Shown here piece after piece: positions 9,879 to 20,902 of a stretch of DNA of 61,360 nt. Source of the DNA: Brachionus koreanus (Eukaryota > Rotifera > Eurotatoria > Ploima > Brachionidae); assembly GCA_016987375.1 (NCBI GenBank), contig PJRA01000309.1:344916-406275 (forward strand), in the 5' to 3' direction. Each line of letters opens with the position of its first letter. Position 1 is the first letter of the stretch. The notes under the pieces were generated by a model. It saw only the letters and a list, made by a program, of their open reading frames with translations. It was not told the origin of the DNA and did not search any database. A program made the translations under genes and the position numbers.

Positions 9879-11318
9879 TCAATTATTAGCCAGCACTGGA
9901 TTTCTCGGATAATTTAAACGCTTTTGATCGGTTTCGTTTGATTTTTTACTTGTAACAGTCTTAGAAGTTGACTTAATTCTTGTCTCAGATAAATCCTCAT
10001 TTTTAGACCTTGAAGAAATGGACGGCAGCTTATCAACTGAATGATAATTACCCGATTGAGACATTCTATCCATTTGAGGGTAGATTTCACCAGAGGCAAA
10101 TTTTCTTATCGGGTTTACTGACCTTCTTGGATCAGAAAACTCGGCTTTTTGATTTATGGGCGGAAAGCCACTGCTATTATTAAATGAATTAGAAAAACGA
10201 GCACTACTTTGATTAATATAGCTAGAATTTAATTCTCTATCCGAGCTTTTTTCCAAAGGCTGAATTTTTCCAACTAGATTGCTATCAATCAAAGAATTAT
10301 CTTGTTCATTATCTTGTTCATAATCAATATTAGTATAGTAATAACCATCAAATAAGTTTGATATAAAATCAAGTTTATTTCGACCAAATTTTGACTTAGC
10401 ACCATGGCGACTTGTCATTGTTGCATCAGATTCGTCTTTCAAAGACTCACCATTATTTGATTTGGCATTATTTCCCTTTTTAAATTGATTATCATCATCT
10501 TCTTTGTCATGAAATAACAAAATAGGAGATGGTCCAGCGCGATCAGTCTCATTTTGATCAGAATTACTTTTAACTATTTGTTGACCGTATTCATTTTTTC
10601 TATTCGGTCCATTTAGATTATTGAATGCATTAAAATGATTATATCCTGGACCAGGACCTTTATTAACCATTTGTCCATTTATTGGCTGAATAAAACCTTG
10701 ATTTGGATTCATCATTTGTCCAGTATTGCCATGTAAGCCCCCAGGACCAAAAAATCTTGGTTGCCCAGGCTGATTGTGATTAAAATTTTGAGCGAAATTG
10801 CCTGTTTGATTTGGAGCTATTTTTTGAAAATTTCTATTTACTTGATTGGAAAGTGGCACACGAATGTTTTGTCCATAGATTGGAACTCTAATTAGAGGAA
10901 CTGCGACTTGAGTGAGAATTAAAGGCTGAGGTTGAGCCAAAATTACCGGACGATATTTTGGAGGGTTTCTAATAAGACTTATAGTCTTAGGCCCATGTGT
11001 ATTCGGCATTTCTGGTTGAATTTTTTCTATTACTTTTTTTGGCTGTTTTCTGTATCTAACATGAATTTCTTTCATTGCTTTTTTTGGTTCTGGAGCTGGA
11101 GTTTCTATGATTATAATTTTTTTTGAGCGATGCTTCTTTTTTTTTGGACGTGATTGTGTTTGATTGTTTGTCTTTTCTTCTATATGATCTAAAGGCACAA
11201 TCAATTTTTCTTCCGTTTTAGGAAAAATTTTTTCACTATGTGGTGGAGATTGTTTAGAATTTTCGTTTTGTTCTGGATTTGTTGTGTATGAAAAATCTTT
11301 ATGGCTTTCGGCGCTCAT
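9879..11318 (-). CDS. Intrinsically disordered Asn/Gln/Pro/Ser-rich protein
   Basis: A 479-residue single-exon protein with no recognised domain. The N-terminal third is lysine-rich, with a bipartite-NLS-like run (RPKKKKHRSKK at about 57-67) and PxPEPKK motifs. The middle (about 160-250) is Asn/Gln/Gly/Pro-rich and low in charge, resembling prion-like RNA-binding or condensate-forming segments. The C-terminal half is Ser/Asn/Asp-rich with several SR and RS pairs. An unbroken frame of this length in such AT-rich DNA is strong evidence of coding. A nuclear role is suggested only by the basic clusters. Confidence 0.7.
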   Translation of the reverse strand: MSAESHKDFSYTTNPEQNENSKQSPPHSEKIFPKTEEKLIVPLDHIEEKTNNQTQSRPKKKKHRSKKIIIIETPAPEPKKAMKEIHVRYRKQPKKVIEKIQPEMPNTHGPKTISLIRNPPKYRPVILAQPQPLILTQVAVPLIRVPIYGQNIRVPLSNQVNRNFQKIAPNQTGNFAQNFNHNQPGQPRFFGPGGLHGNTGQMMNPNQGFIQPINGQMVNKGPGPGYNHFNAFNNLNGPNRKNEYGQQIVKSNSDQNETDRAGPSPILLFHDKEDDDNQFKKGNNAKSNNGESLKDESDATMTSRHGAKSKFGRNKLDFISNLFDGYYYTNIDYEQDNEQDNSLIDSNLVGKIQPLEKSSDRELNSSYINQSSARFSNSFNNSSGFPPINQKAEFSDPRRSVNPIRKFASGEIYPQMDRMSQSGNYHSVDKLPSISSRSKNEDLSETRIKSTSKTVTSKKSNETDQKRLNYPRNPVLANN

Positions 11319-11948
11319 TTTTTTTTTTAATTAAAAAAAATATATATTTTTTTTTCTTTATTTGATTTCAAAGAAATTTTGTTTTTATTTGTATTGGAAA
11401 AAAATATTTTAAAGTTTCAGATTTTTATTTTTATTTACTCAATTTAAAATTTAAATAAGAGACGTTTCTTTGAAGTCGAAATTGCTAATGTAAAACAATT
11501 CTATTTAATTTATAAATCTAAATAAAGTGAAAATTCAGAGTAAATAAATCAGAAAAATAAAGAAAAAATGACGAAATAATTTTTGGCTGATGTCTTTCAA
11601 AATAAATTTATCAATTTTAACTAATTTATTTAAATAAAATTCATAGATTTTTTATGATTATTTAAATGCAGATGATCTATTAAAACATTAAATTTATAAA
11701 TTGAAATTATCTTGGATCAAATGTGTTTTTAACTGATTTACAAATAAAAATTGAATTGAATTTATTTTAAATTAGTGGCATTTGAAGAACAAAAGTAACA
11801 CCCCAAGCCGTTTATTTAAAATTAACAAAGTCTTTTCATATTTAGCATTTAAAATTAAGAGGAAAATCATAGAAAATAAAATACCAGGCAAATTAATAGC
11901 AATTATTTATTTTTTAGAAAAAAAAAAAAAAATTATTTGATTTAAATT
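11319..11948. other. AT-rich intergenic stretch
   Basis: Between MCRS1 (3' end) and the disordered-protein gene (5' end), both on the minus strand. Only AT-rich sequence is seen. Confidence 0.4.
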
Positions 11949-13366
11949 TTATAAAATATTTTCAACAATTTGATTTGAACTATAGTTTGATATATTGTTG
12001 TAATTTACCAAAAAAAGCATTGAAATATCACCAATCTTAATTTTAAAAATTTAATTTAAATAAAATTCTAGTTTTAAAATTAAAATTCACTTTTACCTCA
12101 ATGACTGACTTGTCGAAAATTTTTGTTTTCTTATTTTGTTCTATTATTTTTCCATCAACAAACACCTGAATTTTTCCTAAATTAGACAAAACGAATACAT
12201 TCGAATCGGCCATAAGAATTTTTAATTGAAGTCTGGAAATTTTTTTACTAAATAACTCATATGGAGACAAATCAACATCTACTGTCTTTGATCGTCCGAA
12301 TGTTATCTAAAAAAAAAAAAATTTTTTTTTAAATTATCTAAATTCATATAGATCACACTAGCCTCAGTTTTATCCATTATGTAACTAAAATGCTCACTGT
12401 ATACTATTGCTAAACAATTATGATTTTCAAAAGGATTTTCTGTACCTAAAAAAAAAGAATTTTTAATTTTGATTAAAAAAATTAAATTTTTAGAAAATAT
12501 TGAAATAACCATTTATTTTATCAATTATTCCTTGCCACAAAAAAAGCTCGGCCTCTGCTTTTTTAATATTATCAATCAAACTATCATACGCTTCATTCAT
12601 ATCTTACAAAAAAAAAATTATAATTTTTTATTTTATATTCAAGTTTCTAATTTATATTCAACCATTTTCCAAAGTTTCGTCAGGATGAAAATTTTGATCA
12701 ATTTCTTCATCGTTCAAAGATGCTTCCAATTGTTCAAAATTGACAATTCCATTTGAATTTTCTGAATGTTCATTCCATATCTGGTCTTTGAGCAAATTTA
12801 ATTTTTTCAAAGTAATATATTGCTTCATTAAGTCATTGCCAGTGCGAGATGAGTAAAAAAATTGTCTATTTTTTATTAAAAAGTCGCCAAAAAATTCTTT
12901 AGTATCAATTGTCTTAGTAGGATTTAAAATAAAAAAATAAAATATGATTTTTTTTCTAATTAATTTTTTTCTTACAGAATCAAGTCCTAAAAGTAGAAAA
13001 TTTTCAGCATCACTAAATGGTATGTTTTTTTCAATTCGAGACATATCATCAACATGAAGTTTTTTGACATTTTTTTTAATCATTCTGTAAAAATAAACAA
13101 AATTTGAAATAGAATAAAATCAAAATTAATTTAGTTTACTTAGAAATTTCTTTGTCATTTAAAAATGCGTTCCATCTTTCCTCTAGTTCATTCAATTCGA
13201 ACTTGGCGGAAAATTTAGACAAATTGTGAACATCTTTCATATTTTTTAGATGAAGAACTGATTGAATTAACAAGTAATCGTCTTGTGGTCGCCATTTTCC
13301 CATTGATCGGGCCACATTCAACAATGGACCCTTTAACTTACGAATTTTTTTAACTTTAGGCTTCAT
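11949..13366 (-). CDS. MCRS1: Microspherule protein 1 (FHA-domain chromatin factor)
   Basis: Seven exons in transcript order: 13366-13140, 13084-12976, 12912-12663, 12602-12510, 12445-12357, 12306-12097, 12035-11949; 354 residues. The N-terminus carries the MCRS domain (GKWRPQDDYLLIQSVLH... ELEERWNAFLND, about 23-72). The middle matches the SDAE..LL..., LMKQY...L..DQ and AELFLWQGIIDKI blocks of the human protein. The C-terminus is the FHA domain (ITFGRSKTVDVDLS to a short last exon reading IGDISMLFLVN). Human MCRS1 (462 aa) belongs to INO80 and NSL complexes and also acts at spindle poles; FHA domains bind phospho-threonine. This version lacks most of the long disordered N-terminus. The ATG directly follows a splice-acceptor-like ATATTAG. 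Confidence 0.85.
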
Positions 13367-13560
13367 CTAATATCAATAAAAAATAAAAAACTCAAAAATA
13401 TTTGTACCCGTTAATTGAAATTTTTATAGTGTCAAATTTTTTAAAAAATTTTCTTAACAAATGTTTAGTTTTAAATAAAAAATTTATTGATCAAAAATTG
13501 TTTAAATCGGACCTAAATAAAATTTATAAAAAAAATATTTTTTTCAAAATGGTAAAAATA

Positions 13561-15107
13561 TTATAAATTTTCTTCCAAATAACCGATCATGTCTTTGACA
13601 ATCAAATCGGCTAATTCATAACCAGTTAATTCTCCAACAAGAAGAGCAATGCCGTGAAATCCATTCTCATAGAATTTCACCGTTACATTAACACCTGCAT
13701 TCTTGAGTCTTTGAGAGTACAAAATACCCTCGTCTTTTAAGCCATCCCATTCAGTAATGACAAAATAAGTCTTTGGCAGACCAATTAACGAATTATGGTC
13801 AGCAAATAATGGAGTTACTCGAGGATCGGAAGCTTTTTTAAAGTATTCAAAATACTCAGGGTTTCTCAGCACACTGTCTTTATCTAGTTCATAGGACGGA
13901 AAAAGCTCGGCTTCTTTTTGATAGTATTTTTTGCCGGATCGATACTCTTCAGGTATTAAGCTAACATTTAAACAAGCCTGTAAAAATTGTCTTTGCTTTG
14001 GATCAGTAATCAACAATGTATGATTGTTGACTAGTAAATTTTTTCTTATTTCTTCGCTTATTTTGGTAACGCCAAGATACCATGACACATAATCTACCAA
14101 GTCTACTTGAGTTGCTCTTACAAGGCCAGTGTGTGAATAATGCATCAAAGAAGGCAAATGAAATGTGAACATTTGAAGCCATGGATAAATCAATAGTTGA
14201 ATTTTAGGTAGCTTTAACTTTTCGCTAAGCATTCGTTGTGCTGTAACAGCTACTGCGTTTCCACCTTAAAAGCATTTTTTTCATATAATCAGTGAAAATT
14301 CATTTGAAATGGTTACCGGCTGAATCGCCTGCAATCACCATTTTATTTTGATCAACATTTAATTTTTGGTGATTTTCAATAACGTACTTGGCGACTGTAA
14401 AACAATCATTGGTAGGAATAGGAAAAGGATGTTCTGGTGCCATTCTATAACTGATAAAATTTTATTTAATTTTAAATAAAATAGGATTTTTTTTTTGATT
14501 TTTTTTTTACTCTACTGAAATAACTAAAATATCCATTAATTTAACTATTTGAATCAAATAAAGATCATACAAGTCTTTTATTTAAATAATAAATGTTCAA
14601 AAATGAGTATTTTATTTCAAAAATATTTACCCAGTCCACCGATGGCATAGCCTCCTCCATGAAAATATACCATAACAGGCCTATTGACCAAATTAGAGTC
14701 GGGTCTTTCATAAATTCGGACTACAACACCATCAATTAGTGTGTTATTTATCTTTTAAAATTTGAATTAAATTTTTTATTCGTATATTTTTTTGAATAAA
14801 AAATCGAAATTACTTTTATTTTGTTATTTATCAGTGGTAAAGTTTTGCTCATGAGATCTACTAAAAAGCGTAGATTGGATGCCTGTGATCCAATGTTAAG
14901 CGCATCACCAATTTTAGCCTTTTAGAGATTTGTTTGACACATATCAAAGAGCAAAAAATTATTATTTACCATTATACCGGATATTTTAAGAGCAAGAAAT
15001 TTTGCTTTAAAAAAAAATGGTCTCTCAAGTCCCTCAGGCACGTACATTATCGAAAATTCGTAGCCCACAAATGCCGCTAACACAAGTGCCAAAGTCCAAT
15101 ATTTCAT
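13561..15107 (-). CDS. Arylacetamide deacetylase-like membrane esterase
   Basis: Exons 15107-14970, 14918-14814, 14751-14631, 14574-14511, 14450-14317, 14264-13561; 421 residues. A signal anchor spans residues 4-21. The alpha/beta-hydrolase signatures of the hormone-sensitive-lipase family are all present: the oxyanion motif FHGGGYAIGG, SVDYRMAPEHPFP, the nucleophile GDSAGGN (split by an intron), the acid region TEWDGLKDEG and the catalytic His in NGFHGI. Family members (AADAC, NCEH1, AADACL) are ER type II membrane esterases that hydrolyse arylacetamides, cholesterol esters or acyl-glycerols; which substrate applies here cannot be told. The start is the ATG that gives the signal anchor, not the upstream in-frame TTT-rich extension. 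Confidence 0.88.
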
Positions 15108-15319
15108 TCTATAATTTTGATAATCAAACAAAATTAAATTAAAATTAATTATTTAAATTTTTATTTCTATTTAGAATAAAATCAAGTTAATTTAGCTCTA
15201 AAATTTTTTTTTTTGAAAAATTTTAAATTATGATTTTTGTAGCATGAGCTCATTAAGGTATAAATAAATACGCACATGTACATATTTTCTTTTTTTGATT
15301 CAAGATTCACATATTTAAG
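15108..15319. promoter_or_regulatory. Divergent intergenic region between the AADAC-like gene and BCCIP
   Basis: The start codons of two divergent genes lie 212 bp apart, so both promoters must sit here. A pyrimidine-rich run with an acceptor-like AG (tttctttttttgattcaag) lies just before BCCIP. No specific factor site can be assigned. Confidence 0.45.
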
Positions 15320-16192
15320 ATGCCTCAGAAAAAGAAACAAAAACCACAAGACCATGTTGAGGAAGAATCAGAAGCGTCGTATGACGAGGACGATTCGATG
15401 TCGGGCAGCGAAAACGAGCAGGACTTAGATGAGGATGAGGAAATAATGGTAGACTTTGAAGCGCGAAGTGTACTGGAAAGTGATCGAGAGTCAATCAAAA
15501 TTTTACTCCAGCAAAAATTGGCTGCTTTTCAGCAAATTAATCTGAACGAGTTGGCAACCATAATTTCACAGCAAGAAAATCTAGGAAATGTCATCAATCA
15601 AGCTGAAGATGAGGACAGTGAAAAGCAAGACGGTGATGAACCCAATGATACTATTTTTGGAGTTATATCCATGGTTGACCTAAACTTTTCTCAGACAAAA
15701 AATTTTTCTTGCGAATTTATAAAATTTTTAAAATCGCATATAAACCAAGAAAATGGGTCTAAATTAGATTTTTATTTGCACAAGTGTTCCTATATTGTTA
15801 ACGAGAGATTTCTCAATATACCGCCAGGTATTTCTATTCCCATGTTCGAGAGTCTTCTCGACGATGTTCAAAAATTGAGCGATGACTCGGCTAATAAAAA
15901 AAGTGAATACTGGCTATTTTTGAGCAGGATATTTACCGAAGAAGCCAGCAAGGCTAAGCATTCTTCAAAGTTGAACGCACCGGAGACACAGTATGCTAAT
16001 CCCGAAGAGGAAATATTCGAAGAGTTCAGTGAGCTCAAATTTGATATTTCATATGGACAAAAAATGTCCAAGGCAACTGGCGGAAAATGGTCAAAAGATG
16101 ATCCAACACTTACGCCAAGTCTAAGACTTCTTATTATCAATACAAATAAAGTTAAAGACGCTTTAGAAAAAATTAGAAATTTAATTAAATAA
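15320..16192 (+). CDS. BCCIP: BCCIP/Bcp1 family protein
   Basis: A 290-residue single-exon protein. The N-terminus is a long acidic stretch (about 15-45), as in the family. The core shows the BCP1 pattern: VDFEARS, D...IK.LL.Q..., FGVISMVDLNF, LDFYLHKCSYIVNERFLNIP and P.ISIPMFESLLDDV. Human BCCIP binds BRCA2 and p21; the yeast orthologue Bcp1 chaperones and exports uL14 (Rpl23) for 60S assembly. It is first in a tandem set with NOC3 and IRAK1BP1, and NOC3 is also a 60S factor. Length and single-domain layout match the family (about 280-320 aa). Confidence 0.88.
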   Translation: MPQKKKQKPQDHVEEESEASYDEDDSMSGSENEQDLDEDEEIMVDFEARSVLESDRESIKILLQQKLAAFQQINLNELATIISQQENLGNVINQAEDEDSEKQDGDEPNDTIFGVISMVDLNFSQTKNFSCEFIKFLKSHINQENGSKLDFYLHKCSYIVNERFLNIPPGISIPMFESLLDDVQKLSDDSANKKSEYWLFLSRIFTEEASKAKHSSKLNAPETQYANPEEEIFEEFSELKFDISYGQKMSKATGGKWSKDDPTLTPSLRLLIINTNKVKDALEKIRNLIK

Positions 16193-16300
16193 ATTTATTT
16201 GAAAATTTAATTTTTTTATTTATTTAGAAAAAAAATTTTTGGTATTGAAAAACCAATTTTTTGGCTAAGTTTGATCGGTGTTTATTTATTTGTTTTATAG

Positions 16301-19300
16301 ATGGCCAAGCCGATAAAAAAAAATGTCAAAAGTTCGGTCAAAATTCGAAACAAGATGCAGAATAAGGCCAATAGAGGAAAAAAACGCCAAATTGGTGAAA
16401 AAAAATCAAAGCGTTCATCTAAGGAAAAAGTGAAATTATTTTTTTTTAATTTTGAAGTTCTGTTTTAAAATATTTTTTAAAGATAAAAGAAAACCTAGAA
16501 GATGATAATAAGCTATTTAGAACGACCAGATTTGATGATGAAGAAGGCCTGGATGAATTGGCGATAAACATTAATCGTCGGTCTAAAAAACGACAAGCTG
16601 ATTCAGATTGTGAACAACCAGAAGCAAAATATCAAGCTAGTAGTTCGATAATTAAAAAACTAAATGAAGAAAGTAGAAAAAAAACACTCGCTTTGCCAAT
16701 TAAGACAAAGTCTGGTCAGTTGATCAAGAATGTTCATGAATTAGAGGATAAAGAAGAAAAGAAGGTAGTTGAAAAAGAGGCAGTTGAATTGGAGGAAAAT
16801 AATGATGCTGAAATTGAAGAAAAAGCGCCTAGATCTGCTTTGGATATAATCAGAGAGAAAAAGGAGTTTTTCGAAAAAAGTAAATCTCGTATTGCTTTTT
16901 TGTGTAGGGGAATTATGGAAAATCCTCATGGTGAAATGAAAAAATTAAAAGAATTAAGGCAAATGCTTACTATTGGCAATGTAAGACAATCATACATTCT
17001 AAGAAAACTTGTTATTGTATCATTATGTGAAATTTTCAAAGACATTGTTCCAAGTTATAAAATAAGAGCTTGGACTGAAAAAGAAAATGAGCAAAAAGTT
17101 TAATATTTAATTTTTAGATTTTTTTTTAAAGTAATTAAATTAATTTTTGTTTAGGTAGGCAAAGAAGTCAAAGAACTACGAGAATTTGAGGAAACTCTAT
17201 TAAAGCAATATAAACTGTTTTTAGACTATCTAAATGAAACAATAAAAGGTAAATAAATTTTTACTAAAACTAAATGATCATTATTAAAAAAAAAATTTAA
17301 TTATTAATTAAATATTAATAATAATTTTTGATAATTAATAATGCTTCTGAACTAAAAATTAATCAAAAATTTGAATGTCTTTTTTTTAAACTAATGCATT
17401 AAAAATTTATAATTAAATTTTTTATTAAAACGATATAATTAAATAAAAATTGAATAAGAAAAAAATATCAAAAAAATTACTATTACTAATCTCTTAAGAA
17501 ATTTATTTGACCATTATCCATTACCAATAACCTAGGTTTTTATGTTCTAAAAATGTATATGTTTTGTCATCAAAAAATTAAATCATTTTTGATAAGAAAA
17601 GATTTTACAAAGAAATTATTCAAAAATATTATTGGAAAATTTTGAATCGAATGGTTGCACAGGTTTGGTGTCAAGTTTTTAAAATTATTTGAAAAAAATA
17701 AATTTTCAAAAAAATAGATATCTTTGAAGAAACTGATTAATTTTGCATCAAGTACAGAAAATTTATTAGGAACCTTAATAGACCAGTTTTTAAAATAAAA
17801 AAATTTAAAATTTATTTTATTTATTTTGATTTGAATATTTAAAAGAAGGACTGAAAATATCATAATCGATCTGTAATCAAAATTTTTTGTATTTTTGTAT
17901 TTTGTATAAAAAGTGTTAATTTTTCAAAACTGTGAAACTTTAGTTCAAAAGTTCTGTTGGGACTGAATGATATAAACAAAATAAGTCCACTTGTTATGTG
18001 AATAAAAATAATAGAAAAAGAAAATAGCATTAATTTGATAAAAGCTTGAGATCATAAAATCATAGTATTGTACTGTGAAACCAAAGAAATTTAAGCTGAT
18101 GATGTAGTTATTTAGAGAACTAAAACAACCTTTTTTCCTAGCAAAAAAGTAATTTAAAAAATCATTACTTTATTTCTTACTTTAACCGAGAGAAAATTTG
18201 GTTCAAAAAAGATATAAAAAAGTAAGAAAAAAGATAAAAAAGAAATTTGGTTCTAAAATTGGTTTATTATAAAAATAAATAGACGAAGCATACAAAATGT
18301 TGAATCCCTCTAAAAATAGCAGTTTTAGAGAGGCAATTTTTTACCCCTAATTATTTGAATTTAATCTAAAATAAATAAAAAATGAATAATTTTTTACAAA
18401 ATTAAAGGTTTATACAAAACACTGTTTAAATCAGAGACAAAGTTATCAGCATCAGCAGAAGAGTCAGTCAAATCACTTGGTCTCATGTGTGTCCGATGTG
18501 TATGTCAAATGTTGGAAAAGCTCAATCATTTCAACTATACGAACGACTTGCTAGATATTGTTGTCAATCAATTGACATCACCAATTGCCGATTTGTCCAG
18601 ACTAGCTTCAGAAACCATTAGGACATTATTTGCTACGGACAAAACATTGCATCTATCGTTGGAGATAACTCAAAAAATAACTAAAATTCTGAAACAAAAG
18701 TCGTTCGGAGTTCGTGCCGACATATTGGACATATTTTTGTGTCTCAAAATTAAGGAAATAAAGCTGTTAGATGATGACGGAAAGACAAAAAAAATGAAGC
18801 ATAAAGACAAAATGAAGTTGTCACGTTCTGAACGCAAAAAACAAAAGGAAAAAGAACATCTTGAGGCCGAGCTTGAAGAGAAAAAAATATCCGACCGTCT
18901 CAAAGAAAAGTCTAGATTACAGGCTCGTATTTTAGAGCAGATATTCATGATCTACTTTCGCATACTTAAAAAATCTCCCAATTTCAAGCTATTTCCTTCA
19001 GTTCTCGAAGGTCTATGCAAATTTGCTCATTTGATTAATTTAGATTTTTTCGAAGACCTCCTAAAATTGATGCATCAAATGATCGAATCTGACAAACTAA
19101 ACTTCAGATCAAAACTACACTGTATTAAGACAATTTTTGTGGTTTTGTCTGGCCAAGGCGAAGCATTGACCATTGATCCTATGAAATTTTACACAAGTCT
19201 CTATAACATTTTACTTCAGCTAAATGCAACCGGAACTTTGGACAATATTCACCTATTAGCTGATTGTATTGATATGATGTTTTTAAAGCGTAGGAAGCAA

Positions 19301-19891
19301 ATTCCGACTGCTAGACTATTTGCATTCATTAAACGTCTTTCTGTGGTCTCACTCCAACTGCAACCTGAAGCAACTGCAATTGTTCTTAATATTCTCAGAA
19401 AATTAATAAATGTAAATTTATTAAAAAAGAAATTAAATTTTTTTAAAAAAATCCATTTTTATTTGTTTGTTAGTTAAATAAATCAAGTGATTTATTATTT
19501 GATAATGAGTACCAAGACAGTGGTATATACAACCCAGAATTGCCAGAACCGGATTATTCCAATTCTCAGAATTCGGCTCTGTGGGAATTTCATCTCATGA
19601 GAGTAAACATAAGATTTTTTTTTTTTTATTTCCTTTTTTAAAATATTTTTGTTTTTCTCACAGAGACACTACAATAAAATGATTGTTGATGATTCAAGTG
19701 AATTTTTAAAACCCGGAACGAATAGTTTATCAGAAAATAGAATGTAATAAGTTTTTTTTTTCTTTTCTAAATTAAATTTCTAAATTTAAAGGAGTGTCGA
19801 TGATATTTTCAAAATAATGAAAGAATTTGATGAGAATTATATGAACGAACCATTAAATTATGGAAAAAAATTAAAAAATAAATATTTATAA
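16301..19891 (+). CDS. NOC3L: Nucleolar complex protein 3 (NOC3)
   Basis: Seven exons: 16301-16429, 16483-17097, 17155-17248, 18408-19411, 19474-19602, 19664-19743, 19792-19891; 716 residues. The N-terminus is basic and nucleolar-like. Family blocks follow in order: AFLCRGIMENP, KELREFEETLLKQYKLFLDYL, ESVKSLGLMCVRCVCQML, IYFRILKKSP, LEGLCKFAHLINLDFFEDLL, LSGQGEAL.IDPMKFYT, RRKQIPTARLFAFIKRL and SALWEFHLMRRHYNKMI. NOC3 (with NOC2) drives late nuclear maturation and export of pre-60S particles and is linked to replication licensing in yeast. Human NOC3L is 800 aa. Intron 3 is unusually long (1159 nt) and carries a dispersed repeat. The ATG follows immediately after ttttatag, an acceptor-like site, 108 bp after the BCCIP stop. 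Confidence 0.88.
18040..18130 (+). repeat. Dispersed repeat pair, copy 1 (in NOC3 intron 3)
   Basis: The block gagatca..., agtattg.(c/a)ctgtgaaac, then tagttatttagagaacta(a/c)aac recurs at about 54147-54238. The distal part resembles a tRNA D-arm/A-box (GGTTTAGTT.TTTAGAG in copy 2), which suggests a tRNA-related SINE; the evidence is two diverged copies. Confidence 0.5.
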
Positions 19892-20015
19892 ATAATTATA
19901 TTTTTTATTTCAATCTAAATAGTCCTTGACTTATTTTTAGAATGGTTGCCATGGCAACAAAAATTTTCCTAAATTTGTTTTAGCTTAAAAAAATTTGGAT
20001 AAATTCGGACTCGAA

Positions 20016-20872
20016 ATGAATGAAATGAATTTAGCTGGGAATAAGCCGACCAGTTTTTATGCAATACCAGTTAGCTCTAAGAGCGTGCTTAGCATGCAAC
20101 CAATTCAAACGGTGAAACATATAATGGAGGACTATCAAAAACAGCAGCTAGCATTGGTTAGTGCTCAAAATGGAAAAGAAAATCCAAAGCGGACAGTTAC
20201 AGTGAACGGTACTGGCGAAATTAAGATGCCTCCGAATGAAATTAAGCTCGTAATTGTGATAATTAGCTCTAAAGCCAACATTGAAGAAGCTAAGCTAAGT
20301 GTTCAACGCCGCTACGAATATGTATATCAAACCATGCGTAAATATAAAATAAATGTATGAAAAAAAAATTATTTTTCCAATTAATTTAGTAATTTTTTGC
20401 TCTGTTAAAGGAGTCAAATATTTTTGTTAATACTTCCTATAGTCGCCGAGATGAACTCTACGAGGTTAGATGCGAGTTAAGCTCAATGCTGTCTGACTAC
20501 AAAATATTTCTTCAAATCTACAATATTCTGATAGAAAAATTGGATAAGAGTGTTAAAATTTTAGAGCCCGAGCTGTCTCATTCTGCAAACCGTATCGAAT
20601 CACTGAAACGTCAAGCGACTCTGCAGGCCATCCGCAATGCCAAACGAACAGCTCTCGATATAGCAAACTCAGTTGGCCTTCAGCTTGGAAAGCCTTGTGA
20701 AATATTTCAAGAAAGCTTTAAAGAAACTTATGGTGAACCCATTGAAATTATAGATGTGAAATATTTATCGAATTTAATCAATGAGAAGACAATAAAAGTA
20801 ACATGTAATGTTCGTGTCACTTTTGATCTGGTTAAAGGCAAAAGCAAAAAAATAATGGAAACAGTAAAATAA
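20016..20872 (+). CDS. IRAK1BP1: IRAK1-binding protein 1-like (SIMPL/DUF541 domain)
   Basis: Exons 20016-20354 and 20411-20872; 266 residues. From about residue 64 the protein has the SIMPL (DUF541) fold: RTVTVNGTGEIKMPPNEIKL opens the domain, then ...YVYQTMRKYKI, ...YSRRDELYEVRCELS, and the typical ESLKRQATLQAIRNAKRTA helix. Mammalian IRAK1BP1 binds IRAK1 and modulates NF-kB p65 signalling; bacterial DUF541 proteins are periplasmic. The start is the first ATG; a second in-frame ATG follows 3 codons later. A strong acceptor-like tttgttttag lies 26 bp upstream and the NOC3 stop only 124 bp upstream. The 3' end is 30 bp from the convergent ADAMTS-like gene. Confidence 0.82.
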
Positions 20873-20902
20873 AAAAAAATTTTTTTTTATTATTATTTAA
20901 AT

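Noticed and set aside
17570..17863. Minus-strand ORF in NOC3 intron 3
   Set aside because: Phe/Lys/Asn-rich composition expected from AT-rich DNA; no domain and no splice support.
18040..18130. Functional tRNA gene
   Set aside because: Only a box A-like D-arm pattern is present (here and at 54120-54245); there is no box B, T-arm or acceptor stem pairing.
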